Below, piece by piece: positions 14,937 through 23,827 of a stretch of DNA of 33,938 bases; the first letter of the stretch is position 1, and each line of letters begins with the position of its first letter. This DNA is from a virus: IMG/VR virus record IMGVR_UViG_3300022752_000008, positions 1-33,938 of that record; one strand, given 5' to 3'. A model generated the notes under the pieces. The model saw only the letters and a list, made by a program, of their open reading frames with translations, searched no databases and was not told the DNA's origin. A program made the translations under genes and the position numbers.

Positions 14937-16418
14937 ATGGCACTCATACCTCTCAAAATCCCACCTGGCGTGTACCGCAACGGCACTGAATACCAGTCTG
15001 CTGGGCGGTGGTTTGACGCCAACTTGGTACGCTGGTTTGAGAACACTCTCAGACCGATTGGCGGCTGGCGCAAACGTTCCAGCAGCCAGATGACAGGATC
15101 ATGCCGAGGTTTATTGACTTGGCGGGACAATAGTGGAGATAGGTGGATTGCTGCCGGTACACATTCCAAGCTCTACGCCATGAACGAGGCTGGCACGCTC
15201 AAGGAAATTACGCCATCAGGATTCACTGCTGGACAATCTGATGCAATCATCAAAACTGGCTATGGATATTCGACTTATGGTAACTATGCCTATGGTGTGG
15301 CGCGTCCTGATAACGGCACAGTAACACCAGCAACAACTTGGAGCTTAGACACTTGGGGCGAGTATCTGATTGGCTGCTCTGATTCTGACGGCAAGCTCTA
15401 TGAGTGGCAGTTGGGATTCTCAACGCCAACGCTGGCTGCAGCCATCACCAACGCGCCAACAGGATGCCAAGCTGTGATGTCCACCGCAGAACGCTTTGTC
15501 TTTGCCTTGGGAGCATCCAGCAACCCTAGACTGGTGAAATGGTGCGATCAAGAAAACAATACTGTATGGACGGCAGCGGCAACCAATCAGGCGGGTGACT
15601 TTGAATTGCAGACAGTTGGCGCTTTAAAGGCTGGAAAAAAGGTTCGCGGCATCAATTTATTGTTTACTGATGTTGATGTACATACCGCCACCTATGTCGG
15701 TTTGCCTTATGTGTACTCATTTGAAAAGGCTGGATCAGGCTGTGGATTGATCTCCTCTCAAGCTGTGGCGGCCATCGACACTGCCGCCATGTGGATGTCT
15801 ACATCAGGATTTTGGATGTTTGACGGCTATGTCAAGCCTTTACCATGTGATGTGTCGGATTATGTGTATCAGAATCTGAACTACAACCAAGCAAGCAAGG
15901 TGTACGCTGTACATAACTCCAAGTATGGCGAGATTTGGTGGTTCTACCCATCAAGCGCCAGCAATGAAGTTGACTCATATGTCATCTATAACTATCGAGA
16001 GGGCCATTGGAATATTGGCTCACTGTCTCGCACAGCAGGAACTGACAGGGGCGTGTATTTGAATCCTTTGATGGTGTCATCTGACGGCTACATTTATGAG
16101 CATGAGGTTGGTTACGCCTACGATGGTGGCTCTGTCTATGCTGAGTCTGGACCATATGAGATTGGAATTGGTGAAAACATCATGTCGGTGCGTCAGGTAA
16201 TACCCGATGAGCAGACTTTGGGTGAGGTTCAGATCAGCTTCAAGTCTAGGATGTATCCGACATCAACTGAGACAAGCCATGGTCCATATCCAGCGTCACA
16301 GCCTACCGATGTGCGGTTTGCTGGCCGTCAGGTAAAGATCAGGTATACCGGCGCAGTGTTGGAGGATTGGCGCGTTGGCGTCAACCGAGTTGATACTGTA
16401 ACGATGGGTAAGCGTTGA
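14937..16418 (+). CDS. Tail hub / nozzle candidate, beta-propeller-like (493 aa)
   Basis: A 493-aa protein beginning MALIPLKIPPGVYRNGTEYQ and RWFDANLVRWFENTLRPIGG. I recognise it as a conserved large protein of environmental podoviruses. Repeated beta motifs with Trp/Gly turns, such as GLLTWRDNSGDRWIAAGTHS, LYAMNE, LYEWQLGF and IWWFYPSS, suggest a propeller, resembling P22 gp10-type tail hub or stabilisation proteins. The start at 14937 is chosen because the frame before it lies inside the previous gene. It is followed directly by a GNAT-like gene and the ejection proteins. A nozzle role is inferred from place and size. Confidence 0.7.
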   Translation: MALIPLKIPPGVYRNGTEYQSAGRWFDANLVRWFENTLRPIGGWRKRSSSQMTGSCRGLLTWRDNSGDRWIAAGTHSKLYAMNEAGTLKEITPSGFTAGQSDAIIKTGYGYSTYGNYAYGVARPDNGTVTPATTWSLDTWGEYLIGCSDSDGKLYEWQLGFSTPTLAAAITNAPTGCQAVMSTAERFVFALGASSNPRLVKWCDQENNTVWTAAATNQAGDFELQTVGALKAGKKVRGINLLFTDVDVHTATYVGLPYVYSFEKAGSGCGLISSQAVAAIDTAAMWMSTSGFWMFDGYVKPLPCDVSDYVYQNLNYNQASKVYAVHNSKYGEIWWFYPSSASNEVDSYVIYNYREGHWNIGSLSRTAGTDRGVYLNPLMVSSDGYIYEHEVGYAYDGGSVYAESGPYEIGIGENIMSVRQVIPDEQTLGEVQISFKSRMYPTSTETSHGPYPASQPTDVRFAGRQVKIRYTGAVLEDWRVGVNRVDTVTMGKR

Positions 16419-16783
16419 CAAACGAAGAGGATTTGGAGAGGCTGCGCCATCATGTGGAGGCGGCACTAGAATACTCTGGTGGAACACATGGAATTGAGGA
16501 CATTGCAGAGGGACTCAAAACAGGCAGATTTCAACTGTGGCCTGCTGATGACTCTGTGGTGGTGACTGAGATCATTGTCTACCCGCGACTCAAGAATTTG
16601 CACTTCTTTCTTGCTGGCGGCGACCTAGATGAACTCCGATTGATGCGACCTTTGATCGAATCGTGGGGTAAGAGCATGGGTTGCACGCGAGTGTCTTTAG
16701 CTGGCCGTGAGGGTTGGGCAAAGACATTTTTAAGAGATGAGGGTTACAAGCCAAAGTGGTTTGTATTAAGCAAGGACTTATAA
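16415..16783 (+). CDS. GNAT-like phage protein (122 aa)
   Basis: A 122-aa protein starting at TTG over the previous stop. The sequence has an alpha/beta pattern of a small acetyltransferase-like fold. IEDIAEGLKTGRFQLWPADD (26-45) is followed by VVVTEIIVYP, LHFFLAGGDLDELRLM and a closing GCTRVSLAGREGWAKTFLRD with GYKPKWFVLSKDL. The last segment fits the GNAT beta5-alpha4 end (R-x-G-W, GY-P). The acetyl-CoA loop is not clear, so it may be an inactive structural relative. It lies among virion genes, where such proteins are common but unexplained. Confidence 0.65.
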   Translation: MTNEEDLERLRHHVEAALEYSGGTHGIEDIAEGLKTGRFQLWPADDSVVVTEIIVYPRLKNLHFFLAGGDLDELRLMRPLIESWGKSMGCTRVSLAGREGWAKTFLRDEGYKPKWFVLSKDL

Positions 16784-17977
16784 ATGGCATACGAAGATTT
16801 TTTAGCGAGTCAGAGGTGGACTAATTTGCCACCGCCAAATATTGGCCCTTTGCCGCCAAAAAGTGTTGGTCTTTTATCGCCAGAAGTAAATCTCTATCAG
16901 CAGATCATGTCGCAGATGCAGCAAACTGAGCAAGCACCAAAAGGTTTGCTTGATGCTACTGGTGGTTATAACCCTGCAATTTATGATGTCACGCCAGAAC
17001 AGAATCAGGCAGTTACAAAATTAAATGAGGGATTAAGTAGATTTGGCGGTGGTGGTGGTAGTTCTAGTGTTGCTGCACAGCAAGCAGCCGCACAAGCGGC
17101 ATTGGCGCAGATGACTCCAGGTGAGCAAGCTGCACTTAATGCGATGGCTATTCCAAATTTGGTTAATTTAATGCTTCCATTCCCTGTAAAAGTATTGATG
17201 AATGTGATGGGTATCGATGCGCCTGGTACTACCTCAAGCGGCGGCGTCAGCTCCACCAGCGGAAGTCCAATGGCTGGCATTGCCAGCAAGGGTAATGTTG
17301 GGCAAGTTGCCAACGCCACCACAACTGCTGGTCTTGCTATTGGCAATGCTATTGGCGCTGGTGTTGGCGGTATTGGTACATCGCCTGGCACTACCGGCGG
17401 TGGGTTGGCAGGCATGGGAAGTGGCGCAGCAGGAGTTGCCGCCACAGCAGCCGCCACAGGTAGTGGTATGGGTGGCATTGGAGGTGGTGGCTCAAGTGGT
17501 GGCAGCGGCGGTGGTGTCGGTGGTGCATCAGGTATGGGCGGCATGGGTACAGGAGCAGCAGGCGCAGCCGCATCAGCAGCTGCTGGAGGCGGCAGTAGCG
17601 GCGGCAGTAGCGGTGGCGGTGGAGGCGGTGGTGGAGGCGGCGGTGGTTGTTGCTTCATCATGCTGGAAGCTCGCTATGGTGACGGCACTATGGATGCTGT
17701 TGTTCGCAGATACCGCGATGAGAAGATCACCAACCACAACAAGCGTGGCTACTACAAGTTGGCTGAAGTCTTTGTGCCACTTATGCGCCAATCCAAGCTA
17801 TTCAAATTCATGGTGGCTAAGACATTTGCTGATCCTCTTGTCTCTTACGGCAAGTGGCACTATGGGCAAAATAAGCATGGCTGGATATTCAAGCCAATTG
17901 AGAAATTTTGGATGAAAGTTTTCAATGTGTTGGGAAGCGACACAAAATTTATTCGTGAAAACGGCGAAACAATTTAA
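16784..17977 (+). CDS. Virion protein with Gly-rich linker and C-terminal CFI-type domain
   Basis: A 397-aa protein in three parts. Residues 1-90 are Pro/Gln-rich; about 90-150 are helical, ending in a hydrophobic stretch NLVNLMLPFPVKVLMNVMG. A low-complexity Gly/Ala/Ser linker covers about 150-288 and ends in a run of Gly. The C-terminal 109 residues start CCFIMLEARYGDGTMDAVVR (289-308) followed by RYRDEKI and RGYYKLAEVFVPLMRQS. This resembles the CFIATAAYGS-type domain of unknown function found after flexible linkers in bacterial and phage proteins. It could be an internal or tail-tip protein. Role unknown; the position is just before the ejection genes. Confidence 0.7.
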   Translation: MAYEDFLASQRWTNLPPPNIGPLPPKSVGLLSPEVNLYQQIMSQMQQTEQAPKGLLDATGGYNPAIYDVTPEQNQAVTKLNEGLSRFGGGGGSSSVAAQQAAAQAALAQMTPGEQAALNAMAIPNLVNLMLPFPVKVLMNVMGIDAPGTTSSGGVSSTSGSPMAGIASKGNVGQVANATTTAGLAIGNAIGAGVGGIGTSPGTTGGGLAGMGSGAAGVAATAAATGSGMGGIGGGGSSGGSGGGVGGASGMGGMGTGAAGAAASAAAGGGSSGGSSGGGGGGGGGGGGCCFIMLEARYGDGTMDAVVRRYRDEKITNHNKRGYYKLAEVFVPLMRQSKLFKFMVAKTFADPLVSYGKWHYGQNKHGWIFKPIEKFWMKVFNVLGSDTKFIRENGETI

Positions 17978-17987
17978 GGGGAATAGC

Positions 17988-18821
17988 ATGAGTAAAGGTG
18001 GCGGTGGCGGTGGAACACAAACAATAACGCAATCAATTGATCCTCAGATCAAAGAGGCATATCTCAAAAATCTTGAGCAGGCAAAGAGCGTTGCTGCTGG
18101 CCTTGGCGTACAGGAATTTGCTGGTTTCAATCCTTTATATCAACAAGGTGAAGAGCAGCTTGTAAACATTGGACAGCGAATAAACAAATTAAGCGACCTT
18201 GGACTCACTCCATTTACTGGAGCTGATATTCAGCAGTTTATGAATCCATATGAGCAACAAGTTATTCAAGGAACATTGGGTGATATTGAGCAATCTCGCC
18301 AAATGGCTGGACTACAAAATGCACAACAGGCAACAGCAGCTAAAGCGTTTGGAGGCTCGCGCTACGGCGTCCAGCAGTCACTGACAGATCAGGCTGCACT
18401 TGCACAGGCAGCCAAGACAGCGGCGCAGATGCGTCAGGCTGGTTATGGTCAGGCTACACAGACAGCATTGAGTGCCAGAAATTTAGGGTTGCAAGGCGCT
18501 CAGTTGGGATTACAAGGAGCGCAGTTAGGATTGCAAGGAGCGCAGTCCGTCATGGGTGCTGGAAGTGCTAGACAACAGCTTGAGCAGGCAAGACTCGATG
18601 CAGCTCGCAATATCGGTTTGCAAAAACTCGGTGTCGCGCAAAGTGCATTGACTGGTCAGCCTGCAAATATTGGCAGCACAACTACTCAGCCAATATATCG
18701 AAATCAAGGTGCTGGCGTTTTGGGGGGTGCTTTGGCTGGAGCGCAATTAGGTTCAATTGTTCCTGGTATTGGTACAGGCATCGGCGCAGGCATTGGTGGT
18801 CTGCTTGGATTACTGGGGTAA
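17988..18821 (+). CDS. Ejection (internal virion) protein candidate, 277 aa
   Basis: A 277-aa protein starting MSKGGGGGGTQTITQSIDPQ with AAGGGGA upstream (17976-17982). Helical, Gln/Ala-rich middle (about 30-225) with a seven-residue tandem repeat LGLQGAQ at about 168-188. The C-terminus (about 242-277, GVLGGALAGAQLGSIVPGIG and onward) is Gly-rich and hydrophobic, like a glycine zipper that could insert in membranes. First and smallest of three consecutive ejection-type proteins (277, 461, 698 aa), an arrangement like P22 gp7, gp20 and gp16. Assignment is by architecture and order, not motif. Confidence 0.7.
   Translation: MSKGGGGGGTQTITQSIDPQIKEAYLKNLEQAKSVAAGLGVQEFAGFNPLYQQGEEQLVNIGQRINKLSDLGLTPFTGADIQQFMNPYEQQVIQGTLGDIEQSRQMAGLQNAQQATAAKAFGGSRYGVQQSLTDQAALAQAAKTAAQMRQAGYGQATQTALSARNLGLQGAQLGLQGAQLGLQGAQSVMGAGSARQQLEQARLDAARNIGLQKLGVAQSALTGQPANIGSTTTQPIYRNQGAGVLGGALAGAQLGSIVPGIGTGIGAGIGGLLGLLG
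18489..18545 (+). repeat. 21-bp tandem repeats in the ejection gene
   Basis: Two full copies (18489-18509, 18510-18530) and a partial third (18531-18545) of a 21-bp unit around TTGCAAGGAGCGCAGTTAGGA code for (L)GLQGAQ heptads. In-frame and nearly identical, so copy number could change by slippage. Confidence 0.75.
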
Positions 18822-18824
18822 AAA

Positions 18825-20210
18825 ATGGCAACATTTGCAGAGTTATATAACGCAATACCTGGTCCTACTGGTTATCAGCCATTAGCACCATCACCAGCAT
18901 CATCACCAATGGATTTTGGTGGCTTACTCTTTGGCGGCATGGATGGTGGCTTGAGCGAGTATCTGACAGATGCACAGCGCCAAGCAATGCAACGCCAAGC
19001 GATGCTGTCAGCGGCGGCTGCACTGCTTAAATCAAGCGGCAGAAGCACCACACCAGTTTCTCTTGGTCAAGCACTCGGACAAGGCTTAGAGGCTGGCGCC
19101 GCAGGCTATCAGCAGGCGCAGCAGGGTGCTTTGGCTCAGTTGATGACCAAGCAAAAGCTGGATGAAGCAAAACGCGCACAGCAGGCTCAGTTGGCCTATC
19201 AAAACTATTTGACTGGTCAGCCTACAGTTGGTGCAGAGATAACGCCAGAACAGGCTATTTCAGCGCCTGGCATGGCGCTTGGCCCAACGCAAGAGCGTGC
19301 CGCCATGATTGGTCAGCCTGCACCTAGTATGGCTCCCAGTGGAATGTCGAATTTGACACGCGAACAGCGCATGATGCTGTCGGCATTGCCTGCTGAAAAG
19401 GGTATACCTGAGATGCTGAAGCTGACTCAGCCAACAGAGAAAGCAAGGCTGCTTTCCGAACTTGGAATGAAACCGACATTGGAAAACTTGCGACTGCTTG
19501 AAAAGCCAGAGGCTGATCCTGAGAAGATCAAGATTCTCAAAGCACTTGGCATGGATGTGAATTTGAATAATTTGCGTCAACTGGATAAACCTGAATCTGC
19601 TCCCAATGAGGTGCAGTTGCTGCAAGCTGCTGGCGTACCAGTGACATTTGAGAATATCGTCAAGTTAAAAAGATCAGGCGCAACCAACGTCAATGTTGAC
19701 ACTGGTCAAAAGGGTTTTGAGAACAAGATGTCGGCCAAGAAGACATTCATGTCTGAGCCAATCTATAAAGACTTCAACGACATGAAGTCAGCATATGGTC
19801 AGGTGCTGACAGCTTTGGATCAAGGTTCACCAATTGGTGATGTGGCTGGCGCTACCAAGGTGATGAAACTGCTCGACCCTGGCTCTGTTGTGCGTGAGTC
19901 TGAATTGGGTATTGCGATGGCGGCATCAGGCCGTATGGATCGCCTGAAATACTATTTCAGCAATTGGGCATCAGGTGAGAAACTTACACCAACACAGCGT
20001 GAAGACTTCAAAAACTTATCAAATGAGCTGTACGCGGCTGCTGGACAGGCTTATAACCAAAAGCGTGGCGAGTATCTTGACTTTGGTACAAGCACTGGCG
20101 TTGATCTGAATACTGCACTTGGTGCGCCGGCAAAGTTGCCATCAATTGTCAGAGCGCCTGGCGCAAACGCTCCACAACGCAAACCATTAGCAGACATCTT
20201 CAAACGATAA
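18825..20210 (+). CDS. Ejection (internal virion) protein candidate, 461 aa
   Basis: A 461-aa, mostly helical protein. N-terminal 1-45 is Pro/Gly-rich. 50-125 is Gln/Ala-rich helix. Three helical repeats of 28 residues lie at 207-234, 235-262 and 263-290 (pattern LLxxLGM-x5-NL-x-x-L-x-KPE), with a degenerate fourth before them. The C-terminal domain (about 300-430) has PGSVVRESELGIAMAASGRM and LTPTQREDFKNLSNELYAAA, segments I associate with internal virion or tail proteins of podoviruses. Starts 3 nt after the previous stop. Likely ejected with the genome to help DNA cross the periplasm. Confidence 0.7.
   Translation: MATFAELYNAIPGPTGYQPLAPSPASSPMDFGGLLFGGMDGGLSEYLTDAQRQAMQRQAMLSAAAALLKSSGRSTTPVSLGQALGQGLEAGAAGYQQAQQGALAQLMTKQKLDEAKRAQQAQLAYQNYLTGQPTVGAEITPEQAISAPGMALGPTQERAAMIGQPAPSMAPSGMSNLTREQRMMLSALPAEKGIPEMLKLTQPTEKARLLSELGMKPTLENLRLLEKPEADPEKIKILKALGMDVNLNNLRQLDKPESAPNEVQLLQAAGVPVTFENIVKLKRSGATNVNVDTGQKGFENKMSAKKTFMSEPIYKDFNDMKSAYGQVLTALDQGSPIGDVAGATKVMKLLDPGSVVRESELGIAMAASGRMDRLKYYFSNWASGEKLTPTQREDFKNLSNELYAAAGQAYNQKRGEYLDFGTSTGVDLNTALGAPAKLPSIVRAPGANAPQRKPLADIFKR
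19443..19694 (+). repeat. 84-bp coding repeats (28-aa helical units)
   Basis: Three consecutive units of 28 residues, each with L-L-x-x-L/A-G-M/V at its start and N-L/I-x-x-L then KPE (first two). DNA has diverged, so the repeat is seen at protein level only. Confidence 0.65.
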
Positions 20211-20219
20211 GGCGCAATC

Positions 20220-22316
20220 ATGGACGATCTAAGAAAACAGATTGATGCGGCAAGGAAAGAGGGATACCAAGATGATGAGATCATGGGTTATCTGTCGGCA
20301 CTACCTGGTGTAGATACTCAGATCAAGACCGCCATTGAGAACAACTACACGCCATCAGAGGTATTGAAGTTCTTGTCTGAACGTAAATCACCTGCCTATG
20401 AAGCTGGTGCAAAGAAGTCACAGATGGAAAAAGGATTCTTGGCGGCCATGCAGGGTCCGACAATGGGTTTCTATGATGAGATTGCTGCCGCTGTTGCAGC
20501 ACCAGTAAAAGCCATCACTGAGGGCGTTCCACTGTCTCAGGCATACCAAGAGCAACGCGACATCCTACGCGGAGCTGCTGAGTCCTATTCAAAAGAAAAC
20601 CCATATACATCTATGGGATTGCAGGCAGCTGCCACATTGCCAACATTGGCAATTGGCGCACCAGCAAGAGTTGGACAAGCTATCAACCGAGGCATTGTGA
20701 CGCCTGCTATGGAGGCCATATCTCCACGGCTGGCACAGTTTCAACGCTACCTGACGCAAGCACCCGCAGCAGGCCAAGTCATGGGTATGGGGCAGCGCAT
20801 GGCGCAGGCTGGTGCTACTGGCTTGGGTTATGGCATGGTTGGCGGTCTTGGTACATCCGAGGGAGAAACCATTGCCGACATCAGCAAAGATGTTGCAAGA
20901 GGCGGTGTAGTTGGCGGTGTGGTAGGTCCAATATCTCAGCCAGTCATGTCGGTGCTTGGCGCTGGTGGCCGTCAGATTGCCGCGAGAGTGTCACCCGCAA
21001 GAGCTGAAACCTATGCACAGCAAAAGGTGGCCGAGGCTTTACTGCGAGACACACCACCCGATCTGCTTGAAAGCGCATTGACTATGTCGCAGGCTCGCAT
21101 GGGCAAGCTCGGTACAGAGGCTCGCATTGCTGACGTAGGTGGTGCGAATATGCGCCAATTGTTGGACACCATTGCAACGCTGCCAGGCGAAACAAAACAA
21201 GCCTTGGAGCGTGCCATCAGGGAGCGTCAAGCTGGACGCGCTGGCCGTCTTGTGACTGCCGCTGATACAGCTTTAGGCACTCAAGGCGCACAGTTCCAGC
21301 AGAGCATTGATAACTTCAGCGAGATGCGCCGCATGGAGTCGCGTCCTTTCTATAACGTCATTGACCAAGCAGTGGTGCAAGTTGATGATAAATTGATGAA
21401 ATTGTTGAAGCGTTCAGAGTCATCGCACAGTGCTGCCGAATTGCTGTACCGCACAAAGACTGGTCAGACAATTGATCTGTCAAAGTTGCAGGCAGGCCAG
21501 CGTGTGCCAATGAATGTGCTGGACACATTGAAGCAGTCTTTGTATGACTCAGCTCAAAGTCTCAAGCGATCAGGCGCAAATCAGCAGGCCAATGCCTATG
21601 ATGATGTGCGCCAAGAGTTGATCAAGACATTGAGCGATAAGTCGCCAAGGATTGGTGGGAAGTCTGCCTACGCTCAAGCGATGGAGAAGTGGGCAGGACC
21701 ATCACAGATGATGGATGCTGCCGAGCTTGGACGCAAAGCCATGACTGGGGACATTGTCAACTTCCAACAGGAATTGCGCGGCTTGACTGATTCTGAGTTG
21801 GCTGCATTCAGCGTTGGCGCTTTGCAGGCTCTACGTCAAAAGACAGGCACAGAGGCTGGACAGACATCATTGCTGAAGATGTGGAAAGAGCCAGCAACGC
21901 AAGAGCGACTCAAGGCTGTATTCGGTAAGGACTACCGAGAGTTTGCGGCAGCGGTTGCAAGAGAAGCTCGCCTTAAAGGTTTTGAGTCTGCTGGCCGTGG
22001 ATCGCAGACAGCGGCACGAGCTGCTGGCATGGCCGATCTTGATGTCGCACCAGTGATGCAGGCAGGGCAGGCGGTTGCCACAGGCAATGTGCCTGGCATG
22101 GTTACATCAGCATCCAATCTCTTTGGCCGAGTCCAAACGCCAGAGGCTGTACGCAACCAAATGGGGCGTATCCTGCTCTCCCGCGAACAACAGAAACTGC
22201 TTGATCTATCCGAGTCAATTCGCAGATTGAACGAGGCACGTTCACGCGCTGCTGGAGCTGGTGGTTATATCGGTGGACAAACTGGAATAATCGGTTCTAA
22301 CCTCGCAGGACAATAA
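20220..22316 (+). CDS. Large ejection (internal virion) protein candidate, 698 aa
   Basis: A 698-aa Ala/Gln/Arg-rich helical protein, the largest of the ejection set. The N-terminus (MDDLRKQIDAARKEGYQDDE) contains short UBA-like helices. Residues about 65-110 are amphipathic (FLAAMQGPTMGFYDEIAAAV). 195-250 are Gly-rich and hydrophobic (GATGLGYGMVGGLG, GGVVGGVVGPI), suited to membrane contact. The remainder is long helices (270-690). No lytic transglycosylase motif is visible. Size and gene order fit P22 gp16-type or T7 gp16-like internal proteins without the enzymatic domain. The starting ATG follows the upstream stop by 9 nt. Confidence 0.7.
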   Translation: MDDLRKQIDAARKEGYQDDEIMGYLSALPGVDTQIKTAIENNYTPSEVLKFLSERKSPAYEAGAKKSQMEKGFLAAMQGPTMGFYDEIAAAVAAPVKAITEGVPLSQAYQEQRDILRGAAESYSKENPYTSMGLQAAATLPTLAIGAPARVGQAINRGIVTPAMEAISPRLAQFQRYLTQAPAAGQVMGMGQRMAQAGATGLGYGMVGGLGTSEGETIADISKDVARGGVVGGVVGPISQPVMSVLGAGGRQIAARVSPARAETYAQQKVAEALLRDTPPDLLESALTMSQARMGKLGTEARIADVGGANMRQLLDTIATLPGETKQALERAIRERQAGRAGRLVTAADTALGTQGAQFQQSIDNFSEMRRMESRPFYNVIDQAVVQVDDKLMKLLKRSESSHSAAELLYRTKTGQTIDLSKLQAGQRVPMNVLDTLKQSLYDSAQSLKRSGANQQANAYDDVRQELIKTLSDKSPRIGGKSAYAQAMEKWAGPSQMMDAAELGRKAMTGDIVNFQQELRGLTDSELAAFSVGALQALRQKTGTEAGQTSLLKMWKEPATQERLKAVFGKDYREFAAAVAREARLKGFESAGRGSQTAARAAGMADLDVAPVMQAGQAVATGNVPGMVTSASNLFGRVQTPEAVRNQMGRILLSREQQKLLDLSESIRRLNEARSRAAGAGGYIGGQTGIIGSNLAGQ

Positions 22317-22319
22317 ACC

Positions 22320-23699
22320 ATGGCTACTCAATTCACAGGCTTACTTGGCGATGTCCTTGGGTATATGCAAGACCCAAACAGGACGCAGGCGCTGCAAGGC
22401 ATTGGCGGTTTGCTTCAGTCTGGACTTACATCAATAGATGAGTCACAAGAGAAGTTTCGTGAGCTGCAAAAACGCGCATTTGGAGATAGAAAAAATCCAA
22501 TGAAAGTGACAAATCAGGCGGCATTTGATCAGCTCACAGAGATGACCATGTCAGGTCCAATGGCGTTTGCGCCTGTTGGAATGACCAAAAAGATGGCTAC
22601 TGTGATGAATCCAGAGAGAATTGCTTTTCCTGATATTTACAAAAATCCTAGAGAATTGGTTCAGGAAGCTGCAAGTCGTGTTGCGCCAGAAGATCCTTTG
22701 CTTAAACAATTATTTAATGTTTCAAGACAAGATTTGTTTGATATTTCTCAGCAAGGCACACGCGCTGGCAATATCACTGATGCGCCATTTAAAACTGCAA
22801 AAAATCCTAAAGGTGCTGCTCATGCACAACAGGTAATGAATCCACGCAATGTACAGCGTTTGCAAGACATTGTGGCCGAAGCAAAGCAACAGCCTGAGTT
22901 ATACAAAGGCATGGCATCTTGGTACACCATGGACCCGCTGTACAAGCGATTTGTGGATATTTATGGTCCTGATCGCGCTATCGGTGAATACAACAAATTT
23001 AATACGCTAACAGGTATGGCAAGTCCTGGCAGCGAAGTTCTTACAGAGTTGAATCGCGGCACTGCTGCCAACATGATGGATACGCTTGGTCGTTTTGAAG
23101 ACTTTAGAAAATTTGGCGGTGTATCTGAATTTAAGCGTGGCGCAGACTTCCCGCCTGAATTGGCTGGCGTGATTGGTCATCCATATCACAGCACTGCACA
23201 AGCCGGTCCGATGGGTAAGTATCTTGCAAGCGGTTTGCTTGAAATGGATTCAGCCAAAGTACCAAGCTACATTGTTGCGTCTGGTGTGCCAGAGACAGGC
23301 TTTCAAACAAGATTTGCTGTTGGTGACGCACATTTTTCAAGACTTCTTGGGTTGCCAGATGTACGCGGAGCAACTACCAAAAAGGGAGTACCAACAATAC
23401 CAAAAGCTAGCGCTTCTGTGCCTGAGATGGTATCAATTGCACCATTTTTTAGACAGAAAATTGCCCAACCAATGGGTATTGAGGCAGTGCCTGCACAAGC
23501 TGTTATTTGGGGTGCAGGATCAGGCGCTACAGGCGTTACTTCACCAATTGGCGCACCAAAGCTAGAGCTATTGGCGCAACAGATTGGCGAAACCGCAAGA
23601 CGATTGGGTGTTTCTCCTGAAACAGCGCGAGACATGATTATCAGAGGTCAGACCTATGCTGGCGGCTTGTCCAAAGGTGGTTTGCTTTTAGATGATTGA
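22320..23699 (+). CDS. Virion-module protein of unknown function (459 aa)
   Basis: I do not assign a family. The 459-aa protein starts MATQFTGLLGDVLGYMQDPN, with a helical N-terminal part like the ejection proteins. A mixed central region has WYTMDPLYKRFVDIYGPDRA and LTGMASPGSEVLTELNRGTA, and FAVGDAHFSRLLGLPDVRGA follows. Near the end FRQKIAQPMGIEAVPAQAVI and GSGATGVTSPIGAPKLELLA form a well-ordered domain. It ends the long + strand structural run, so may be carried in the particle as an effector rather than a building block. It starts 3 nt after the previous stop. Its last 46 bp overlap a convergent minus-strand gene. Confidence 0.65.
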   Translation: MATQFTGLLGDVLGYMQDPNRTQALQGIGGLLQSGLTSIDESQEKFRELQKRAFGDRKNPMKVTNQAAFDQLTEMTMSGPMAFAPVGMTKKMATVMNPERIAFPDIYKNPRELVQEAASRVAPEDPLLKQLFNVSRQDLFDISQQGTRAGNITDAPFKTAKNPKGAAHAQQVMNPRNVQRLQDIVAEAKQQPELYKGMASWYTMDPLYKRFVDIYGPDRAIGEYNKFNTLTGMASPGSEVLTELNRGTAANMMDTLGRFEDFRKFGGVSEFKRGADFPPELAGVIGHPYHSTAQAGPMGKYLASGLLEMDSAKVPSYIVASGVPETGFQTRFAVGDAHFSRLLGLPDVRGATTKKGVPTIPKASASVPEMVSIAPFFRQKIAQPMGIEAVPAQAVIWGAGSGATGVTSPIGAPKLELLAQQIGETARRLGVSPETARDMIIRGQTYAGGLSKGGLLLDD

Positions 23700-23827
23700 T
23701 CGTCAAGCCAGTCGATGATCCAGCCAATTGCTTCTTGAGCAGTTGGTATTTCACCTGATGCAGCCTCGACTTCATCGGCCTGTTCAAGCATTTCATTGAG
23801 GAATTTTTTCAGTTTCTCTTTATCCAT
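23654..23827 (-). CDS. Small helical acidic protein (57 aa)
   Basis: A 57-aa protein (MDKEKLKKFLNEMLEQADEV...) with two predicted amphipathic helices and an ending WIIDWLDDQSSKSKPP. No family recognised. GGAG lies 7 nt before the ATG at 23827 on the minus strand, better than any start further upstream. It overlaps the winged-helix gene by 8 bp and so is co-transcribed; it may be a partner or antagonist of that regulator. Its 3' end runs 46 bp into the convergent structural gene. Confidence 0.65.
   Translation of the reverse strand: MDKEKLKKFLNEMLEQADEVEAASGEIPTAQEAIGWIIDWLDDQSSKSKPPLDKPPA

Noticed and set aside
17005-17661. 218-aa minus-strand ORF in the Gly-rich gene
   Set aside because: Pro-rich mirror of the glycine codons (GGN read as CCN); a simple antisense shadow.
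23221-23565. 130-aa + strand ORF inside the 459-aa gene
   Set aside because: Gln/Leu/His-rich frame shadow fully inside a longer, better supported gene.
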